NCBI GenBank assembly: GCA_037893225.1
Contig: JAZGUH010000375.1
Coordinates: 806,001 to 870,000 of the forward strand
Source: Hippasteria phrygiana
Taxonomy: Eukaryota; Echinodermata; Asteroidea; Valvatida; Goniasteridae
DNA length: 64,000 nt
Reading direction: 5' to 3'
The notes under the pieces are model-generated. The model had not been told where the DNA came from. It was given only the letters and a program-made list of their open reading frames with translations, and ran no database searches. The position numbers and the translations under genes were made by a program. This document shows positions 10,364 through 21,455 of the stretch, in pieces (positions within the stretch are counted from its first letter, which is position 1; each line of letters begins with the position of its first letter).

Positions 10364-11171
10364 CCTGAAATGTGTACAGTGGACCGATTTCAAGCCATTT
10401 TCCTTCAACAGAGCGTTTAAGTCTCGCGATTTCACAACTTTTCATCACTAGATATTGGTAAAGTCTTGGTACGAAACACTAACTAGTTTATTGACGGACC
10501 ACATTATTAACAGCAAAGCTTTAGCGTGAAGTCTTAGCAGCTAGAACTGCGAATGGAGACTCTACAGCTAGTGTAAGTAGTATTAATTCAAATTTACTTG
10601 GTGTACCATCAAAAGCACCTCTTAAACTTCTGAAATATTTGTTAGAGCTGTGAGATATTTATACAATATTAAACATATCTATAAACCATTTAGAGATATC
10701 TCGACTGCATCTATTTCACGATATCTGTAATTGAACATTGAATCTGTATTATATACCTGTATGATGCCAAATAATTTCATAAAAAATGCAGCTCCTATGG
10801 ACGAATCCGACCAAGTTTCTTTTTGCAGGATGAATGTGGTCATGATAGGTGGCCATCCGCATCTGTAAAGTGGCACATGCTTTGTATGACTACAAGCATT
10901 GACTATTCATCTGTAGGATATGTCCAAGCCACAAAGAACAATCATTGCATGACAGATTGCTTGGTATCAGCTGAGAACTTGAGAAGCTTTCGGCCTTGTT
11001 GTTGTTGTCGTTGTCGTTAAGTTGTTGTCACCGTTGTTGTTCTTGGCACGCGGATCAGAAAACTCTACTCCGGGTTAAACACATTAGGCCTATTCAGAAC
11101 GATTACACAATGAATGTGGGGATGACTTTCCCAATAACTATATTCAAACTTCCAGCATGAGTTTTACAGAG

Positions 11172-11254
11172 CCTTCGATAGCTCAGTTGGTAGAGCGGTG
11201 AACTGTAGTTTTAAAGAAATCCATAGGTCGCTGGTTCGAATCCGGCTCGAAGGA
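11172..11254 (+). tRNA. tRNA-Tyr-GTA: tRNA-Tyr (GTA), unit 7, variant anticodon stem
   Basis: G30 is changed to A, so the anticodon stem has an A-C mismatch with C40. The intron reads TTTTAAAGAA. The stem change could impair folding or intron splicing, and the TTTT within the intron could act as a weak Pol III stop. It is possibly a decaying copy. Confidence 0.85.
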
Positions 11255-11464
11255 ATTTTTTTCTTTCATCGAATTTCAATACTTTGAAAAGAGAATCGTG
11301 CTGAAGTGAAGTGCCTGGTTTATCTTTTTAAAACCTTCACTTATTTTAGGATGTCTGGAAAATTTGCGAGATTCTCCACATTGGCCAATTACTTTCAACT
11401 CAAATAAAACAAACCAAAACAAAACAAAACAATACAAAAGAAAAGCATAACAAATGAAGTTCTT

Positions 11465-11537
11465 CGCCCGGTATGGGACTTGAACCCATGACCCTCAGAT
11501 TAAAAGTCTGATGCTCTACCGACTGAGCTAACCGGGC
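11465..11537 (-). tRNA. tRNA-Lys-TTT: tRNA-Lys (TTT), unit 7
   Basis: This is an intact cloverleaf with an A-T pair in the T stem. The proximal terminator is interrupted (ATAACAAATG on +). Confidence 0.94.
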
Positions 11538-12344
11538 CCTGAAATATGTACAGTGGACCGATTTCAAGCCATTTTCCTTCAACAGAGCGTTTAAGTCTCG
11601 CGATTTCACAATTTGTTATCACTAGATATTGGTAAAGTCTTAATACGAAACACTAACTAGTTTATTGACGGACCACATTATTAACAGCAAAGCTTTAGCG
11701 TGAAGTCTTAGCAGCTAGAACTGCGAATGGAGACTCCAGCTAGTGTAAGTAGTATTAATTCAAGTTTACTTGGTGTACCATCAAAAGCACCTCTTAAACT
11801 TCTGAAATATTTGTTAGAGCTGTGAGATATTTATACAATATTAAACGTATCTATAAACCATTTAGAGATATCTCGACTGCATCTATTTCACGATATCTGT
11901 AATTGAACATTGAATCTGTATTATATACCTGTATGATGCAAAATAGTTTCATAAAAAATGCAGCTCCTATGGACGAATCCGACCAAGTTTCTTTTTGCAG
12001 GATGAATGTGGTCATGATAGGTGGCCATCCGCATCTGTAAAGTGGCACATGCTTTGTATGACTACAAGCATTGACTATTCATCTGTAGCGATATTTCCAA
12101 GCCACAAAGAACAATCATTGCATGACAGATTGGCTGGTATAAGCTGAGAACTTGAGAAGCTTTCGGCCTTGTTGTTGTTGTCGTTGTCGTTAAGTTGTTG
12201 TCACCGTTGTTGTTCTTGGCACGCGGATCAGAAAACTCTACTCCGGGTTAAACACATTAGGCCTATTCAGAACGATTACACAATGAATGTGGGGATGACT
12301 TTCCCAATAACTATATTCAAACTTCCAGCGTAGGTTTTACAGAG

Positions 12345-12427
12345 CCTTCGATAGCTCAGTTGGTAGAGCGGTGGACTGTAGGCTTAAAGAAATCCATAGG
12401 TCGCTGGTTCGAATCCGGCTCGAAGGA
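12345..12427 (+). tRNA. tRNA-Tyr-GTA: tRNA-Tyr (GTA), unit 8, with 10-nt intron
   Basis: The mature sequence equals the consensus. Only the first intron base differs (GCTTAAAGAA). A T6 terminator follows. Confidence 0.94.
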
Positions 12428-12638
12428 ATTTTTTCTTTCATCGAATTTCAGTACTTTGAAAAGAGAATCGCGCTGAAGTGAAGTGCCCGGTTTATCTTTT
12501 TAAAACCTTCATTCCTTCATTTTTTTAGGATGTCTGAACAATTTGCGAGATTCTCCACATTGGCCAATTAATTTCAACTCAAATAGAACAAAACAAAACA
12601 AAACAATACAATAGAAAAGCATAAAAAGTGCAGTTCTT

Positions 12639-12711
12639 CGCCCGGTATGGGACTTGAACCCATGACCCTCAGATTAAAAGTCTGATGCTCTACCGACTGA
12701 GCTAACCGGGC
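12639..12711 (-). tRNA. tRNA-Lys-TTT: tRNA-Lys (TTT), unit 8
   Basis: This is an intact cloverleaf with ATAAAAAGTG (T5 on the gene strand) just downstream. The bases outside the 5' end have begun to diverge (GCTCTG rather than GCCCTG). Confidence 0.94.
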
Positions 12712-12794
12712 TCTGAAAGGTGTATGGTGGACCGATTTCAACCCATTTTCCTTCAACAGAGTGTTTAAGTCTCGCGATTTCACAACTTTTCATC

Positions 12795-13255
12795 ACTAGA
12801 TATTGATAAAGTCTTGGTACGAAACACTAACTAGTTTATTGACGGACCACATTATTAGCGTGAAGTCTTAGCAGCTAGAACTGTGATTGGAAACTACAGC
12901 TAGTGTAAGTAGTATTAATTCAAGTATATTTGGTGTACCATCAAAAACATCTCTTAAACCTCTTAAATATTTGTTAGAGCTGTGAGATATCTATAAACCA
13001 TTTAGAGATATCCCGACTGCATCTATTTCACGATATCTGTAATTGAACATTTGAAGCTGTACCTGTATGATGCAAAATAATTTCATAAAAAATGACCCCG
13101 CGTGCAGCTCCTATGGACGAATCCGACCAAGTTTTTATTCATCGAATTTTAATACTTTGAAAAGAGAATCGCGTTTTAGTGAACTGCCTGATTTATCTTT
13201 ACTTCAATATTTTTAACCTTCATTTTTCGACGATGTCATGAAAATTTGCGAATTT
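12795..13255 (+). repeat. Relic ninth unit of the tRNA array, both tRNAs deleted
   Basis: It starts like the others (ACTAGATATTG) but is diverged. A deletion joins ACCAAGTTT to TTCATCGAATTT, removing the tRNA-Tyr, and similarity fades near 13255 before the tRNA-Lys position. It keeps the GACCCCGCGTGCAGC insertion otherwise seen only in unit 6. It marks the right edge of the array. Confidence 0.88.
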
Positions 13256-13881
13256 TTTTTTTTTTACATTTCCCGGAAGTCCAACTTCAAACCATACACA
13301 CAGTAAAACAAACACACAAATGTTGTTAGGCCGATAAACAGTTTAATATACGTAATACGGCTGCCTCTTCAGCGATGGCCGCCGGGTCCTTCACTCCATC
13401 CGAACAACACATACCGTAGCCCTAAGGCTGCCAGTGCTGACACTATACATGTATCGCCCGGGGCTCAATGTCACTCTATGCCATGGGACCACTTTTTGGT
13501 GGACGCGACCTTTGTGTGTTTCAGCTGTATTTGAGCTGGCTCAACATTCGACCAAAAAAGCTCACGAAGTTTCGATGTGGTAGCCACACTTGCACATACA
13601 ATCAAACAAGACTTTTACACCCAGTTTGCAATGAATGCTGAGCGTGTATTAAAGACGCCATCTTGGCTTCCCCTGTGCTTCGCTTATACACGTTCAGTTG
13701 ATGCATTTTTTTGTTTGAATATTTATTATTTCATTGTTTGTGTAAATATACAACAAAAACATTCCAAACTAAATATTAAAATATATAGTGATTAAAGAAT
13801 ATAATTAGAAAAATGTTGAGATTTTATTTTTTCATAAGTTTTTTTTCTTCAAAAAGCGATGTTCATAACATTGTGTGCACT
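13256..13881. other. Unassigned intergenic stretch
   Basis: The sequence is A/T-rich with no convincing ORF. I recognise nothing beyond scattered low complexity. Confidence 0.5.
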
Positions 13882-14059
13882 GTGGCCACTCCTTGGGATT
13901 TTTCCCAAGATCTGGGGAATTTTGGTGGGAAAAATATGGATTGCACATGCGCAAAGTGTTTATTCTATGCTCTTTGCGCAGTGTTTTCCCATCGCCTTGG
14001 GAATTCTTGGGAATTTTACTGGATGAATCTTGGGAATTTGAAATTTGATGAGTGGCCAC
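13882..14059. mobile_element. Small MITE-like element with GTGGCCACTC inverted ends
   Basis: GTGGCCACTC at 13882-13891 is matched by GAGTGGCCAC at 14050-14059. Imperfect internal complementarity (TGGGAATTTT and CACATGCGCAAAG/CTTTGCGCAGTG) suggests a fold-back element. No target duplication was settled. Confidence 0.5.
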
Positions 14060-14563
14060 GCTGCATTTGTGTATTTCTGTACCGCGTGTATTTCCATCGA
14101 GTATTTATTGTGCGAAGTCACACACTGATACTAGAATATGAACTTTCAAACTCTAGAGTAAAAGGTAGGGTCGTGTTTGTGCATTACAAATAATAAAATA
14201 AAGATGGAAACGAGATTGGAACGAATCAACCAGCGAAATCAATTCGAGTTTTGGGATAAAATTGAAAACAATATTTTGAAAAAGAACTTTTTTGGCGCGG
14301 GCCGAAATATAGGGGCGGGCGGTCGAGAACAACCAAACAAAATTTAGTTTTGGCCTTATAGTATTTGTTTAATTTGTTTTATTGTTATCAACCACGTACG
14401 AAGCACTATGGGGATGCTATAAATAGGTAAACTTTATACTTACTCTTGGGTTTAGTTAAAACCTGCCGAATGCATTACATCTGGTTTCCGTTCTGTCGGC
14501 GAATTCCATAAAACTTTATAGTGTACATTATGCCATGTTCCCAAGATAGCTAACCAAAACCAG
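14060..14563. other. Unassigned intergenic stretch
   Basis: I recognise no gene, tRNA or clear repeat here. Confidence 0.5.
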
Positions 14564-15142
14564 CAGTGGCGTAGCTAAGGGGAGGGGGCTTGGGGGCGCA
14601 CGCCCCCCCCCCCCCAAAAAAATCGTCTCCCCTCACAGTCGCCCCCACTGAAAATTTCGCAGACGCAGACAATAATAGTATTATAAAGAAAAAAACACTG
14701 TGAGCCCCCCCCCCCCCCCCCACTGTAACAACCAGCCCCCCCCCACCCCCCCCCCCCCCACCCCCCCCCCCACCCCCCCCCCCCTATGGAGACAGCCCTG
14801 GTCAGTCGTTCACCAATAAAGAAATAAGAACAACAAATATTGCAGATTACATACCCATCCCTGATCAATACTTTTTCGGAAGAACGCACAACCAGTTCAA
14901 CTGTTATTAGAGAGATCATGTAATCAACAAAAAATATTTGGTGTCTTAATTTTGTGTCTTCTGGGAAATTTTCGAAAATGTGTGCTGATGTTTGTGTGTT
15001 TTGGTGCACACTGGTGCATGTAAAAGTCAATGACCCATGGCAAAATATTGGGGGGACACTGCCATAGCCGTCCCCCTCCCCCTACAAAAAATATGGGGGG
15101 GTACGTGTCCCCCCCCCCCCCACCCCGGGATCGCCGCCCATG
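14564..15142. repeat. Poly-C-rich dispersed repeat ending GATCGCCGCCCATG
   Basis: It begins CAGTGGCGTAGCTAAGG, has several long C runs (about 14610-14783) and ends with GATCGCCGCCCATG. Its last ~200 bp recur at about 62570-62790 (GTGTGCTGA..., TGCCATAGCCGTCC...) and, shorter, at 16790-16857. Confidence 0.65.
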
Positions 15143-15248
15143 GTAGGCCTATACTACCATTTTCGTTCGGGTTTGCTAGAAAACAATTTCAATTATCATA
15201 GAGGTGGGAATATCCTGAATGGGGCGTAGAAAAATCAATTAAGCATGT

Positions 15249-15330
15249 GTACACCATGTACATGTACATGTACATGCATATGTACATGTACATGTACATG
15301 TAACCACATGTCATGTACATGTACATGTAC
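15249..15330. repeat. ACATGT/GTACAT simple repeat
   Basis: This is an alternating, self-complementary ATGTAC-type tandem tract with minor interruptions. Confidence 0.85.
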
Positions 15331-16007
15331 CCATATGTATTCACACACAGTACGTATTGTGCATGAGATTGAGTGTGTACAATGAGATTGATTCACCATG
15401 CGTGTGAAGCACGCTCGACCAGACTGTGTACTAGTACACCCACTATATGTAGCCTATAATAATTATGGCGATGTAACTGCACATGCAGTGGAGATACTGT
15501 CTGTACCCTATCGTGCATGTGTTCAAGCGCAGCAGCAGCAGCCTTTCGTCACTCTGCACGCAATATCACTGGCGCCCGTGACTCGCTAACTCCACCCACA
15601 CGCGTTAAGCTTGCATGATGATGTTTGTATCATTTAATTTTACGGTGTCTCTGAATTGACACCCAAGCCAGTGACGGCAGTCAACAGTGCAAGGTTCATT
15701 ATGAGCTTTGGGTTCGGTAAAACCACGAAGTGTCCTGATGGGCATGCGACTTGCCTGCATGTTTTTCTTGGAACAAAAGACAAAGATAATTTGTAGATCA
15801 TTGTCGAAATCAAATCCAGTTTTTGGATCTTACTAAACCAGGCTGGGTACGATTTTCAACAAAACATTGATTCATTTAATCGTTTAGGTGGGGCGGGTGG
15901 TTGCAAGATAATCCGAAATTATTAAAATTCACTTAAATATTGAGCCTAAAACACAGCATTTTAAGATTATGATGGAAATTAAAATACAAATAAAAAAATA
16001 TGATGGG
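15331..16007. other. Unassigned intergenic stretch
   Basis: Only short ORFs with no recognisable features are present, and no RNA gene is seen. Confidence 0.5.
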
Positions 16008-16232
16008 CAGTGGCGTAAATACGGGGGGGGGGGCACGGAGGCATCCCCCAGCCCCCAGCCCCCAGCCCCCCCCCCTCCCCCAGCTGGCATCCGTGCCCCT
16101 GTTGCCCCATTTGAAATCTTTAGTGATATAAACCAAAAATTATACAAGCCGCAGCTTCACTTTCAGTGTCCCTTGAAAAAAAATGTGTGCACCCCAGGCG
16201 CACCCCAGAAATTTCACCCAGTTACGCCACTG
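16008..16232. mobile_element. hAT-like MITE with CAGTGGCGTAA ends
   Basis: CAGTGGCGTAA (16008-16018) is the inverted match of TTACGCCACTG (16222-16232). The interior, G/C-run rich, is the reverse complement of the element at 63115-63522 over much of its length. Confidence 0.7.
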
Positions 16233-18033
16233 TTGATGATACCCTGCACACTCCAGATTATTGTTATCTAACACATCCCCCTAGATTTCTGAATAGAATT
16301 CCTGAGATTCCGGGAACACAATGACCAACACAAAAGAGGGGGGTCCCTTTTCCCCCATATTGTGCTTCATATGCTGTTGATGGGGTTGGGTATGTTTCGT
16401 GTAATGCTTATTGATTCCACGCCAAAATAAATGAGGTTTTATTTGTTCTTTTCAGTCATTACGTGGAGTGTGTTTCTTGGATGGATAAATCCTGTCCGCG
16501 GAAACTTAGAATATCAACACAGCAAGCCGAACTTGATCAAAAACAGAGCAGAGCTGAGCAGAACTTTTCATTATTGTTCAGGCGGGTATGGAGATCGACC
16601 CCCCCCCCCCCCCCCCCCGCCCCAGCTCGTTGCCATTTTTTTTCTTGTAAGGGCCTATGCCTAAAGTAGCAAACCAGTAAAGCAAAACCATGTAAAGGTC
16701 TTATTTTGCGTGTACGGGTAAGAAAAAACCCAAACGAGGTTAAATGGCTCCACCAACGTTGAGAAAATGCCCCCCCCCCCCTCTCCCCCAAATGGGGGAC
16801 ACTAATATAGCCGTTCTCTCCCCAAAAAATATTCTCCCCCGGGATCGCCGCCCATGTGTGGATTTCATTTTGAGAAACTATAGTCTACCGAAGCATGATT
16901 AAATAAATCCCTCAGCTGGAATCACCGAGTCCATATGGATTGCAGATATTGAGTTAAATCAACCCGTAAAAGGAAAAACGCGGTGAAGAAAGCAGAAAGT
17001 AGTTTCCCTTTTTAATTACAGCTTCACTTGGTTTGGATGTCTATAAATGTTATTGAAAGCGACACATGCTAAAACACTCTGGCCCCTACCCACCCAGATT
17101 TCGCACTGGGCGAAAACAAACATTTGTTTGTATCTCCTTGTACAGAGTTGTACATTAAATTGTGTCGTCCCCTCTACTAACTGACAAAAAAAACCGGGAT
17201 GTAATCGCAAGGCCTGATCAGGTGTGCACCGTGTGTTCAGCTTCAAAATCGGATCCCCTCCGCAAGGGGCCTGAAGATTTCGTGGATACTCCCTTGAGAA
17301 TTTGGTGTGAAAGGGCTGTTTTACAAAAATACGAAATATCGCTCTGCCAAGGCCAATCACCCCATTTCCTTGGGCGTCGCGAGTGGGGGCGGGGAGGGGA
17401 AAGGGGGAATCCCCCTGTAAGTAAAAGAAAAGAGATAAACATATTATTTTTTTTAAATGTCGTACTCAATTTAAAACACTCGAAACCTGCTGAAAGAGGC
17501 CTAAAATGCGGCTGTATACAATAGGCTTAGGCATCTGGTCTTCGATTTTTTTTTCACGGCCGGTTATTTCTCCCTTTGCTGCTTTCTGGTGAGTGCTTTG
17601 CCCCCCTCTAGAAAATTCCTGGCGACGCCCATGACCATATCCCCTGAGACATCCTTACAAAAAATACTCACATGGGATTCCCATGGTGTCCAATTCACCA
17701 TGTAATTCCCAGGGGGTTTTGCATGGGAGATTTATGTAAGGGAAATCAGTCATAGGTCTCCATTTCCAATGCCTAATTAATTGTAAGTGTTTTGCGGTTT
17801 GGATTAGCGCATCCGGGGCAAAGAGGGCGGGCAAAGTTCAGGCTACATCTAAAAACAATGCTTATCTTGACAGTAGAAACAAGAGTCCAAAGAATATTAA
17901 CACAATTTCATCTAACAATTGCAGTTAACAATCACACTGCCATCTCTTCGTTGCCAGGCGGAATACGGCCAACACTGACCCATGAGCTTTTGAGTAAAAT
18001 TTGACACGTTTCCCGCAATTCCGTTAGACTGAG
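16233..18033. other. Intergenic stretch with poly-C tracts and a repeat fragment
   Basis: It holds a ~22-bp C tract near 16597-16620, another near 16769-16782, and a truncated GATCGCCGCCCATG-type repeat at about 16790-16857. I recognise nothing coding. Confidence 0.5.
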
Positions 18034-18076
18034 TATCAGACGTTGCATGCATTGCATTGCATATCAACGTCTGATA
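18034..18076. repeat. 12-bp perfect hairpin
   Basis: TATCAGACGTTG (18034-18045) pairs with CAACGTCTGATA (18065-18076) around a GCATGCATTGCATTGCATAT loop. It sits just upstream of a promoter-like cluster. Its role is unknown. Confidence 0.6.
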
Positions 18077-18109
18077 TATGCGGACATGCTAATTTATGCG
18101 ACCCCGCGC

Positions 18110-18300
18110 GCCAGCCAATCGGAGAGGACTTTGCAAACTTGTGACGTCATTTCGATCAGAAATGTGGACGAAGGTACTGATTGGTTGATGGGTGTCAGCT
18201 GACCCAGTTTCTCTGTATTTATCACGGCGCGTATGCACGTGCGCCGGCAGTTATAAAATAATTCAAATGCCGCCGCGCGTGTCGCGTGCTCCCCCAGCAC
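18110..18300. promoter_or_regulatory. Promoter-like motif cluster (CCAAT, CRE, TATA-like)
   Basis: The cluster contains CCAAT (18115-18119), a perfect CRE TGACGTCA (18142-18149), ATTGG (18180-18184), TTATAAAATA (18251-18260) and a G/C hairpin GCGTGCT/AGCACGC near 18284-18302. Another ATTGG lies at 18474. The order fits a Pol II promoter reading rightward, but I find no convincing exon beyond it. Confidence 0.35.
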
Positions 18301-19106
18301 GCGCACGCAGTACGCAGTAGTAACGCACAGTACAACTGCAACATGATTCGAATTCCGTGCGTGCAGAAATGTTTACATTTCTCAAAGATATGCATATCCT
18401 GGGCGCGTTACGTGTCCGGGGTAGCAACGCCTTGATCAGCGGTTTCCCGAAGGTCCAAAAAACGAGCAGGCTGATTGGTCAAAATCTAGAGGTCATGAGG
18501 CGGTTGTCTTGCATAATTAATCGCCAGATCTGCACAAAATTATAGACGCTCGTCGCGTTGCACGAGCGGCTATTCCATAGACTACAATTCCGTTGGCCCA
18601 TCGATATAATTTCATGGTCACACTCAGCCAGACCGGAATTACGAAATACGACTGTGCTGCATGTGCAGTAGACCACTTTGGGACAAACACAGTGCACAAA
18701 TGTCAAGGTCTGCCTAATGGGGAAAACTGGTACCGGTAACTAAAATTGGAAATGTTCACCTTTCAACGCAGTTTGCCCCGAAATAAAACCAACACTTTAC
18801 GGACCATTACACAAGGAGACGGGGTCGTGTTCAGGTAAAAAAAAAAGCACACATTATTTTCCCCCCATAGATTCAGACATAATTTTTCAAAATAAATTTC
18901 TCCGGTACCCTCATCATGAACGGTACCAGTCAAAATTATTGAAAAAACGTCGGTGTCAAACATTTTTGGTTACCGGATCATAGCTCTGTCTCATTGATCC
19001 CCATTTTTTCTTGCCATATTTTTTTGGTAAATTGCGTGAAAAAGTGAAACGTTCCAACTTCGTCCCCAGCTTTTCCATTGACTTATGCACAAAATCAAGC
19101 CGTATA
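18301..19106. other. Unassigned intergenic stretch downstream of promoter-like cluster
   Basis: ORFs are short (under 80 codons) without recognisable domains. Confidence 0.45.
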
Positions 19107-19254
19107 CAGTGGCGTATCCAGCCGGGGGGGTGGGGGGAGGGGGGGAGCGCGGTATTTAAGGCGTCATAAAAAACAAATAGTATTTTTAAGACGATTTTAA
19201 GACGATTCAGACGTTGTTTGCCCTCCCTGGCACAAAAAGCTGGATACGCTACTG
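19107..19254. mobile_element. hAT-like MITE with perfect 8-bp target duplication
   Basis: The inverted ends CAGTGGCGTATCCAGC (19107-19122) and GCTGGATACGCTACTG (19239-19254) are flanked by GCCGTATA on both sides (19099-19106 and 19255-19262). An 8-bp duplication is the hAT signature. Confidence 0.88.
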
Positions 19255-19262
19255 GCCGTATA

Positions 19263-20057
19263 TTTATCTACAAGTAGGCCTACTTATAACACGTACATAT
19301 TTAACTGTTGATTTTCATTTTTGCCTTTTTAAAGATAGAAGTTAAAAATGTGGCTACTTTTCCGCAAAAATTAAGAATCTTGGCTGAAAATCGATATCAG
19401 GCAATGTAGCCTCAAATTTGGCCCCAAATAAGACATGCATGCAAAACCACGAGTAACCTAACAATAGAAAAGTATTTATGAAAAACGACAGTTAAATATA
19501 AACGTGTTTTTGTTTCACTGTTCATCGAAGATTATCATTCAAGTTTACACCTGTCACTGTTTTTCAGTTTGGCTATTTCGATGTGTTTCTACTAATATCT
19601 AAAAGCTTGGTAAGTATACAAATAATTTAGACCCTGCTGCCTCCGTCCAAACTTTGAAATAAATTTTGAATTTGTGTAGGTCCCTTCGATGGTTAAGTCC
19701 AAATTTCGTTAGCATTTTTGGCCATCTATATTATTTCAGAGAGAAATCAACCATGTCGACATCTCTCTCTTTATCTTTTGTTGTTGTAATGTCCTAACTT
19801 TGAAATCCAGCCGTGGTACAAATCTGAGGTCGGTTAAGCAAACTGTAAGGACCTAAATGCTGAAATCTCAAAATGTACATTCCACGTGTTATTTTTCTGT
19901 AAGTGATAAAATAACCGATGGTGGATCGGGACGGGGAGGGGGGGGGGGGGGGTGGTGCAAGGGGCCATGCCCTTCCCCCAAATTTGAAACCCCGAAAAAA
20001 GTACTACTATGATTGCTTAAACAATTGGTCAACAATTACAGACTACTCTCTTTTTTT
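19263..20057. other. Unassigned intergenic stretch
   Basis: A ~20-bp G tract lies near 19928-19949. No gene is recognised. Confidence 0.5.
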
Positions 20058-20273
20058 CCAAAGAGTGAAAATTCACTTTATTCGAGTGAAAATTCACTCT
20101 TACAGTCTGAAACTACGGACCAGACGTTTAAGAGTGAAATTCATTCAATCGAAAAGATTGAATTTTTACTCGAGTGGCGACTGAATTGGTTCTTCTAGTC
20201 CTTTTTAAGTATTCAATCTAAAAGCACAGTGACTTTCACTCTAAATCTTCGAGTCCCTAATTTCACTCTTTGG
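20058..20273. mobile_element. Fold-back MITE with CCAAAGAGTGAAA ends
   Basis: CCAAAGAGTGAAA at 20058 is the inverted match of TTTCACTCTTTGG ending at 20273. Several internal AGTGAAAATTCACT-type short palindromes occur. Confidence 0.65.
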
Positions 20274-21039
20274 GATTTAGAGAGTATGATCTGCTGCAGT
20301 GAGTGTTTCTCCCCCCCCCCCCCCCAAAAAAAGCATTAACCCTGAGCCCGTTTGAAGGCTTGCCTCCCAAACCAGGTTGCCAAAAGGGGTGGGGGACACA
20401 GTAGGGGGCAATAAAGGGAACTTGGGTCATAAAATTTGACAAAATGGTTAGGTTTGCAGGCTTTGTCATTTGTACAGGTATCAGGGAGGCGCATGTCTGT
20501 CCCTTGGAGTCGGCCCGAGTAATTTTATCCTGCGGTTCGTTTTATATTTCTCAGATTAAAAATCGTATAGTTTTTATTACATAACTCAAACAGATAGGGT
20601 TTTTGACAATCATAGGCACATACTACGAAGTTGAAATACGTTTAAAATCCTTCTCCCACTAGGTAAATTGTTTTTGGGGAGAAATATTCTTACAGAATGT
20701 CGCCTTTTATTTTTTACAGTGTTCACAAATATACACTAATTACAATCCTTGCATGTTAACAAAGAAGTGAGGACTATAGAGGGGCTTATAGAAACAGCAT
20801 AGCTCATAAGCTAGGACCCCTAATATATATACACAACAGTACAAATATATTAATAACAATTATAAACAAAAACATAAAAAAAAACAATAAGCCAACAATA
20901 AGATAGAAGTTGAAATAAACCATTCGCTTAAAAATGGCCTAAATTTCTGCAGGCGGTATACATTGAAATTGTTAACGTATATATTTTTCTCATAACTTTA
21001 AATAGACCACACCCTTGTTGAAACAAAACCTCACACACA
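20274..21039. other. Unassigned intergenic stretch
   Basis: A short C tract lies near 20310-20325 and the rest is A/T-rich. No gene is seen. Confidence 0.5.
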
Positions 21040-21225
21040 AAATCCCGCATAAACGATTTGCACGCTCGCTCGCGCTGCACAATATGTCCCGCTGACGATT
21101 CCACGAGAGGGCGCTATGTCGTTTTTGGCGTCCTTCATCAGACAGAAAAATCGTAAATCGCGAGCCGAGTAGAAAAATACATTTCTACCAGCGGGAAGGC
21201 CCAAGTACCGATCCAAAAATGGCGT
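21040..21225 (+). promoter_or_regulatory. Likely MAU2 core promoter / 5' UTR with YY1-like site over the start codon
   Basis: The stretch before the ATG is CpG-rich and TATA-less (GCTCGCTCGCGC, CGAGAGGGCGC). AAAATGGCG at 21216-21224, spanning the ATG, matches the YY1 core found at many housekeeping starts. The transcription start is inferred, not seen. Confidence 0.4.
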
Positions 21226-21455
21226 CTGTCCCGGCGTTACCCACAGAATCCTGGTATCTATCTCTTCTGGGGATCGCCGAGAGTTTCAGGACGGCCAGCC
21301 CGCCAAAAATCAAGCACTGTATCCACTGTTTACAGTCCATTTTCCACTTCAAACCGCCGCCGAGGATCGAGGCGAGAACGCACGTCCAGCTAGGCAGCTT
21401 ATTGTTCACGCATACGAAGAACGTCGACCTGGCGCGGACACATTTGGAAAAAGCC
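21219..21455 (+). CDS. MAU2: MAU2 exon 1 (residues 1-79)
   Basis: It encodes the N-terminus from Met to ...RTHLEKA. The donor is GCC|GTGAGT, phase 0. Confidence 0.95.

Larger units (their letters stand above)
1..13255. repeat. Tandem array of ~1.17 kb units, each with tRNA-Tyr(+) and tRNA-Lys(-)
   Basis: Eight near-identical units start at 1, 1171, 5766, 6935, 8104, 9270, 10447 and 11621, each opening with ACTAGATATTG. Uninterrupted units are 1166-1177 bp, and unit 2 is split by a retroelement. A ninth relic starts at 12795. Each full unit holds an intron-bearing tRNA-Tyr on + and a tRNA-Lys on -, converging with about 205 bp between their 3' ends. Units 3 and 4 differ at only two sites that I noticed, as expected from unequal crossing-over or gene conversion. 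The left edge runs out of the window. Confidence 0.95.

Noticed and set aside
14575..15030. Glycine/proline-rich ORFs near poly-C tracts (also 15929-16271, 16431-16791)
   Set aside because: They are open only because C/G homopolymers encode Gly or Pro. No other coding signal.
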